NCBI GenBank assembly: GCA_016937315.1
Contig: JAFGWD010000203.1
Span: 1 to 9,729, forward strand
Direction of reading: 5' to 3'
DNA from: Rhodospirillaceae bacterium
Lineage (GTDB): Bacteria; Pseudomonadota; Alphaproteobacteria; Rhodospirillales; Rhodospirillaceae
Length of the DNA: 9,729 nt
The stretch's first letter is position 1. Each line of letters begins with the position of its first letter. Shown here piece after piece: positions 5,692 to 9,729 of the stretch. The position numbers were made by a program, and so were the translations under genes. Under the pieces are notes generated by a model that saw only the letters and a program-made list of their open reading frames with translations, did not search any database and was not told the origin of the DNA.

Positions 5692-6718
5692 GTCGTTTCT
5701 CCAAGCTTTGGATTTTCCAATCCCGGTCCTGCGTACTGGCGAGGTGCGTGAGGTTGCGCCCGGTGTGCATTGGCTCAGAATGCGGCTGCCCTATCGTCTC
5801 AACCACGTCAATTTGTGGATTCTTGAGGATGGCGAGGGGCTGACTGTTGTTGATACGGGTATGAATATGCCAGAAACCCGCGAAACCTGGGAAGCCGTGC
5901 TGACCTCTACTTTTTCTTTCCGGCGTGTTCATCGGGTCATTGGAACACATTATCATTCCGATCACATCGGCTTAGCCGCGTGGTTGTGCGAGACCTATGG
6001 TGCGCCTTTGTTTATGAGCTTAGTGGAGTGGGCGACGGCACGCACCCTGGCGATTGATCAGACGCAGGCATTTTTTGATGTGCAAATGGCGTTCTATCAC
6101 CGCCTTGGCTATTCACCGGAGCTGTTGGCGCGGTTGCAAGCGGTGGGTAATGCCTATGCGTCAAAGGTGCTGCCCGTGCCGCCGCAGATGCATCGTTTGC
6201 GCGATGGGGAGAGCCTTTCCATTGGTGGCCGGATGTGGCGCTTGATTGCGGCACCCGGTCATGCGCCAGAGATGATGTGCCTATATCAGCCGGATTTGGG
6301 TGTGCTGATTGCCGGTGATCACATTCTGCCGACCATCACCCCCAACGTCAGTATCTATCCTGCCGAGCCGGAGGGAGATCCCTTGGGCGATTACCTGGGC
6401 AGTTTCGGGCCGTTTTTGGATTTGCCGGAGGAGACATTGGTCTTGCCGTCTCATGGGCGCCCCTTTTACGGTCTCTGGCGTCGTATCCGCCAGATTGAGG
6501 CGCACCATGCTGAGCGCTTGCAACGCGTGGTTTCTGCCTGTGCATCACCACGTTGCATCATCGATATGCTGGGGGTCTTGTTTGAAGACGGACTGAGCGA
6601 CCATGAACGTGTGATCGCTTCAGGCGAGGCCTTAGCGCACGTGCGTTATCTACACTATCGCGGGCACTTGGCCGAGATAACCGGTGCCGACGGCGTGATG
6701 CGTTTCGTCGCTGTATGA
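5690..6718 (+). CDS. Metallo-beta-lactamase-fold hydrolase
   Basis: This protein has 342 residues from ATG 5690, with a moderate ribosome site GAAGAG (5674-5679) ten bases upstream. The frame is open further left, but that part reads through the antisense of the kinase gene. Zinc ligands of the fold are complete: H87-x-H89-x-D91-H92 in GTHYHSDHIG, H191 in APGHAPEM, D210 in AGDHILP and H255 in LPSHGRPF. This makes it a two-zinc hydrolase of the glyoxalase II/LACTB2-like group, acting on thioesters, lactones, phosphodiesters or similar bonds; the substrate cannot be read from sequence. The core is followed by a helical C-terminal region (about 265-342). There is no signal peptide, so it is cytoplasmic. 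The gene is divergent from the kinase with overlapping start codons and converges on the ArsR gene with no base between the stops. It does not look like an ETHE1 persulfide dioxygenase in length or motif spelling. Confidence 0.85.
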   Translation: MSFLQALDFPIPVLRTGEVREVAPGVHWLRMRLPYRLNHVNLWILEDGEGLTVVDTGMNMPETRETWEAVLTSTFSFRRVHRVIGTHYHSDHIGLAAWLCETYGAPLFMSLVEWATARTLAIDQTQAFFDVQMAFYHRLGYSPELLARLQAVGNAYASKVLPVPPQMHRLRDGESLSIGGRMWRLIAAPGHAPEMMCLYQPDLGVLIAGDHILPTITPNVSIYPAEPEGDPLGDYLGSFGPFLDLPEETLVLPSHGRPFYGLWRRIRQIEAHHAERLQRVVSACASPRCIIDMLGVLFEDGLSDHERVIASGEALAHVRYLHYRGHLAEITGADGVMRFVAV

Positions 6719-7045
6719 TTATTCCGCGACCGCGCAGGTTGGGACATAAGGCGCGGCACAGTACATATCATGCAGGGTGCGGATAATCTCCGTCGCTTCG
6801 ACGCCGTTCAATGAATAATAGATAGTTTGCGCGGCGCGGCGGGTTCGCACCAACTGGTCGCGTCTCAGGCGAGCGAGGTGCTGGGACAGGGCGGATTGGC
6901 TCAATCCCACCAAACGTTCCAGTTCGCCAACCGAACGTTCACAGCTTTGCAACTGGCAAAGAATTAGCAGTCGGTGCTGGTTGCTCATGGCTTTTAGTAG
7001 GGCGCTGGCGCGGCGTGCGTTGTTTTGTAGCTGTTCAATATCCAT
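6719..7045 (-). CDS. ArsR-family repressor of the SqrR/BigR sulfide-sensor type
   Basis: The protein has 108 residues from ATG 7045, with GGAAG four bases upstream. An in-frame ATG at 7084 would add 13 residues but lacks a ribosome site. It has a winged helix-turn-helix: ALLKAMSNQHRLLILCQL, then SVGELERLVGLSQSALSQHLARLRRDQLV as the DNA-reading unit, then RRAAQTIYYSL as the wing. C30 (in LILC) and C96 (in DMYC) are 66 residues apart and sit in the same helices as the reactive pair of SqrR/BigR, which form a polysulfide bridge and release DNA when reactive sulfur rises. Further cysteines are C35 and C104. No CxC metal-binding motif of classic arsenic or cadmium sensors is seen. It lies 80 bases downstream of the RND permease on the same strand, so it may autoregulate that operon. 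Sulfide sensing is inferred from the cysteines. Confidence 0.8.
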   Translation of the reverse strand: MDIEQLQNNARRASALLKAMSNQHRLLILCQLQSCERSVGELERLVGLSQSALSQHLARLRRDQLVRTRRAAQTIYYSLNGVEATEIIRTLHDMYCAAPYVPTCAVAE

Positions 7046-7125
7046 GGTACTTCCATCTGGATGGCGGTTCCCCTCCTCCATCATGAGGGCATTTGTATGT
7101 GATTTTTTGGGGTAAGGGAATAATC

Positions 7126-9603
7126 TTACGCCGCCTTTCCGGTGTGTTTTTTCAGGGATAGAGGTTCAACCAAACACATCAATGCGGGGATCACGAGAAG
7201 GGTGAGAAAGGTGGATAAGGTCAATCCGCCCAGAACCACCGCACCCAAGCCTCGGTAAAGCTCTGATCCTGCGCCAGGAAAGAGAACCAGGGGCGCCATG
7301 CCGAACAGGCTGGTTAGGGTCGACATGAAAATCGGGCGGATGCGGGTCCGGGTGGCGATGGCGACGGCTTCGGCCATGGGCAGGTTGCGTTTGCGGGCCA
7401 GAAACAGGGATTGGTGAACCAAAAGGATCGCATTGTTGACAACAATGCCGATCAAAATCACGAATCCCAGAACGGTCAGCATGTCGAGGGGCGTGTAAAC
7501 GAACAGGTTGAGCACCCCCAAGCATGCCAGGGCTCCGGCGGAAGCCATGGGCAAGGTGGCCATGATGATCAGGGGGTAGAGAACGCTTTCAAACAGTGCG
7601 GCCATGATCAGATAGACAACGACGGCGGAAATTCCCAGTTGCCAGGTCATCTCTGACCAGGTGTCAGCCAGTTTGCTGGCAACGCCACTGATCGTGATAC
7701 GGATGCCTTCGGGCAGGTGGTCCTGTGCGATGGGGTCGATCACTTCGGCCTTCAGGCGTTCAATGGTGGTTTGCAGAGCGACCGAAGTTGGCGGACGAAT
7801 TTGCAAGGTGATGGTGCGGCGGCCTTCAATATGGCGGATTTCCGTAGGCCCCTCGGTCACTTCGATATCGGCGAGGCTCTTGGCTTGAACCACGGTGCCG
7901 CTGGGTGTGACCACGGGTAATTTGGCGATGTCCTGGGTGGCTTCTTGGGCGTTGTCCGGGCCTTTTAGCGTCAGGTCGATGCGCTGGTTTCCAACGTTGA
8001 CTTCAACCACCCGCATGCCGTCGTTGAAGACGTCAATGGCGTGGGCGAAATCTTTGGCACTGACCCCGGCATCGCGCAGGCGTACCGGGTCGGGAAACAG
8101 GCGGACTTCTGGTGCTCCCAATTCCAAACCGGGTCGAGGTTGCAATTGGAACCCGGCGCGGCGCGGGAAAACCGATTCAATGGTGGCGGCCAGACGTCGT
8201 GCGACGGCGGCAATGCTTTCTAAGTCGTCGCCCGAAACCTCTACGGAGATCGCCCGTGCGCTGCCAGAGCGTCGACTGAACAGCGAGGGTTGGCTCATGA
8301 AGCCATAAGTGCCGGGTTCGTCGAAAATCGGAGCCCGCATCACTGGAATGAGTTCGGCGACGCGGGACGGGTCAACAGCAGTCGCCATCACCTCAATATA
8401 ACCGCTTTCGAACGCATTAAAGGAAAAGCTTTCGATCTTGGGTGGTGTGCCGGGGGGGGACTCTCGCCCGGTGTCGCGTGCCCACAGGGGGCGCACGGCG
8501 GTTTCGATGCGTTCGGCAACCGACATTGTCGTCTTCAGGTTATATCCCGGCGGTGGGCGTACCGATCCAAAAGCCATATTGCGGTTGCCCTCAGGTAGGT
8601 ATTCAAGCTTTGGCATCAGCAAAACGCTGACGGCAATTGAAGCCGTGGTGATGATGAGGATGGTGAGACCGGACGCCTTGCGGCTGGCTGTGATGTGGGT
8701 GATCCGTCGGTTCAAACGATCAGAAAAGGCGGTTCCGAAGGCATCCAAAAACGGCAGGGAGAGGGGCTTACGCATGCTGTTGACGGGACCCAGAAGGCGT
8801 CGCGCTAGAACCGGGATGACGGTAATTGCCACCACCATGGAAAGGCCGACGGACACGGCAATGGCGACCGCAATATCGCGGAACAATTGGCCGGTTTCCT
8901 GTTTCATCATCAACAAGGGGATGAACACCACGATGGTGGTTAAGGAGGAGACCAAAACCGCGCCACAGACTTGTCGTGCACCGGTTTCCGCAGCTTGTGC
9001 CCGCGACAGACCGTCCTCGCGGTGGCGGAAAATGTTTTCCAGGACGACAATCGCTGCATCCACCACCATGCCGACGGCAAACGCCAAGCCAGCCAGGGAA
9101 ATGACGTTCAAGGATCGGCCCAGGATGTTCATGCCGACAAAAGTGCCGATCACCGAAATCGGAATCGCCAGAGACACCACCAAGGTGGCAGGGACTGAGC
9201 GCAGGAAGATGAACAGGATCAAGGCGGCTAAGGCTCCGCCGATATAGATGTTTTGCACCACCAGATTGATGGCGTTTTTCACATAATCAGTTTGGTCATA
9301 GACCAAGCGCAGATGCAGGCCTTGGCGCGGCAAAATCGTGGCGTTCATCTCATTGATGGTGTTGCGTACCCGGTCCATGGTTGTCATTACGTTGGTGCCG
9401 GTTTCCGCCAAAAGCGACAAGCTGATTGCTGGGTCACCGAGGCTGCGTAAGACCATGGTTGGGCGCTTGTGGCCAAAGTCAACGTGGGCGACATCGCCCA
9501 CCGTGAGGCGAGCGGTGCGATCACCGGAGGTGTCCCGTTCGCTTCGCAACAAAACCGCACGAATACGTTCCGGTGTGATCAGTGTGCCGTCCACACGCAC
9601 CAA
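7126..9603 (-). CDS. RND efflux transporter permease, part downstream of an in-frame amber codon
   Basis: These 825 codons cover roughly the last four fifths of an RND inner-membrane permease; the family is usually about 1,030 residues. Numbered from TTG 9603, it shows the end of the first periplasmic domain, helices from about 115 (IYIGGALAALILFIFL) including GMVVDAAIVVLENIFRH (179-194), the second periplasmic domain (about 330-660), and the last helices with GIVVNNAILLV (NN at 723-724) and MSTLTSLFGMAPLVL. The TM4 motif has one Asp (D182) followed by Ala, and the TM10 position that is Lys in AcrB is Asn, so it belongs to a subfamily other than classical AcrB. The frame continues upstream past TAG (9604-9606) to the window edge with good family similarity. 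TTG 9603 therefore has no ribosome site and is unlikely to be a true start. Such a protein would lack TM1. The substrate cannot be told. Confidence 0.8.
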   Translation of the reverse strand: MVRVDGTLITPERIRAVLLRSERDTSGDRTARLTVGDVAHVDFGHKRPTMVLRSLGDPAISLSLLAETGTNVMTTMDRVRNTINEMNATILPRQGLHLRLVYDQTDYVKNAINLVVQNIYIGGALAALILFIFLRSVPATLVVSLAIPISVIGTFVGMNILGRSLNVISLAGLAFAVGMVVDAAIVVLENIFRHREDGLSRAQAAETGARQVCGAVLVSSLTTIVVFIPLLMMKQETGQLFRDIAVAIAVSVGLSMVVAITVIPVLARRLLGPVNSMRKPLSLPFLDAFGTAFSDRLNRRITHITASRKASGLTILIITTASIAVSVLLMPKLEYLPEGNRNMAFGSVRPPPGYNLKTTMSVAERIETAVRPLWARDTGRESPPGTPPKIESFSFNAFESGYIEVMATAVDPSRVAELIPVMRAPIFDEPGTYGFMSQPSLFSRRSGSARAISVEVSGDDLESIAAVARRLAATIESVFPRRAGFQLQPRPGLELGAPEVRLFPDPVRLRDAGVSAKDFAHAIDVFNDGMRVVEVNVGNQRIDLTLKGPDNAQEATQDIAKLPVVTPSGTVVQAKSLADIEVTEGPTEIRHIEGRRTITLQIRPPTSVALQTTIERLKAEVIDPIAQDHLPEGIRITISGVASKLADTWSEMTWQLGISAVVVYLIMAALFESVLYPLIIMATLPMASAGALACLGVLNLFVYTPLDMLTVLGFVILIGIVVNNAILLVHQSLFLARKRNLPMAEAVAIATRTRIRPIFMSTLTSLFGMAPLVLFPGAGSELYRGLGAVVLGGLTLSTFLTLLVIPALMCLVEPLSLKKHTGKAA

Positions 9604-9729
9604 CTAGCGCCGTTTGCCGTCGTTGACGTGTCCAGCGCTGGTCGAAATGTCGGCGGCGCGGAGGGCGGACAGGACATCGGAAACCGTCAGGCGATAGGAC
9701 GAGAGACGTGCGGGATCGACGATGACCTG
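9604..9729 (-). pseudogene. Upstream part of the same RND permease gene, ending at amber stop (runs off the edge)
   Basis: Read on the minus strand from the edge, 41 codons give QVIVDPARLSSYRLTVSDVL followed by SALRAADISTSAGHVNDGKRR and then TAG. This is the typical RND porter segment in which GKRR is normally followed by Tyr or another aromatic and then by VR. Here TAG stands exactly at that position and the next codons (L-V-R-V-D-G) continue the same frame. One base change from TAC or TAT would restore the protein, so this is one gene broken by a single nonsense codon, or a sequencing error. The first part of the gene, and a membrane-fusion partner if present, lie beyond the window. Confidence 0.75.

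Noticed and set aside
8438..9247. 269-codon plus-strand frame opposite the RND permease
   Set aside because: It is rich in Arg, Thr, Met and Ala without structure, which is the typical reverse complement of membrane-protein coding sequence.
9604..9606. Amber codon read as pyrrolysine or another amino acid
   Set aside because: TAG serves as an ordinary stop at 542-544, the position in RND proteins is not catalytic, and no recoding signal is visible.
1..9729. CRISPR arrays, tRNA or rRNA genes
   Set aside because: No regularly spaced repeats and no tRNA-like cloverleaf or rRNA stretch were found by eye on either strand.

Overview
The window most likely comes from an alphaproteobacterium, possibly a member of the Rhodospirillales. 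Three observations suggest this: moderately GC-rich coding, a GAAC-N7-GAAC site matching the alphaproteobacterial LexA operator, and an ArsR regulator of the SqrR/BigR cysteine type. The lineage is an inference, because no rRNA, tRNA or marker gene is present.

Left part (1-1170): a CHAP/NlpC-like peptidoglycan-hydrolase domain protein, open at the 5' edge, is followed by an overlapping gene for a secreted, DUF3828-like protein. Together they look like a cell-wall-targeting effector and its periplasmic immunity protein. Two hairpins close the unit; the second is a good intrinsic terminator. Next comes a 372-base gap (1077-1448), partly AT-rich, with a short remnant resembling the N-terminus of an IS1182-type transposase, the LexA-like box, promoter-like elements and a small inverted/direct repeat cluster.

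Centre (1449-4115): a large helicase-nuclease of the type III restriction Res kind, with no Mod methyltransferase in the window. It stands alone and may be damage-inducible.

Middle-right (4146-6718): on the minus strand lie an unrecognised Pro-rich small protein with a TTG start and a Mak-like ROK fructokinase. Divergent from the kinase is a metallo-beta-lactamase-fold hydrolase. The kinase and hydrolase start codons share the same CATG.

Right part (6719-9729): an ArsR-family regulator with the cysteine pair of sulfide/persulfide sensors lies downstream of an RND efflux permease on the same strand. The regulator stop abuts the hydrolase stop with no base between. The permease frame runs to the right edge but is cut by one in-frame amber codon (9604-9606), so it is probably a pseudogene here, or the base is an error. 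The permease and regulator probably form one operon whose adaptor subunit, if any, lies beyond the window.
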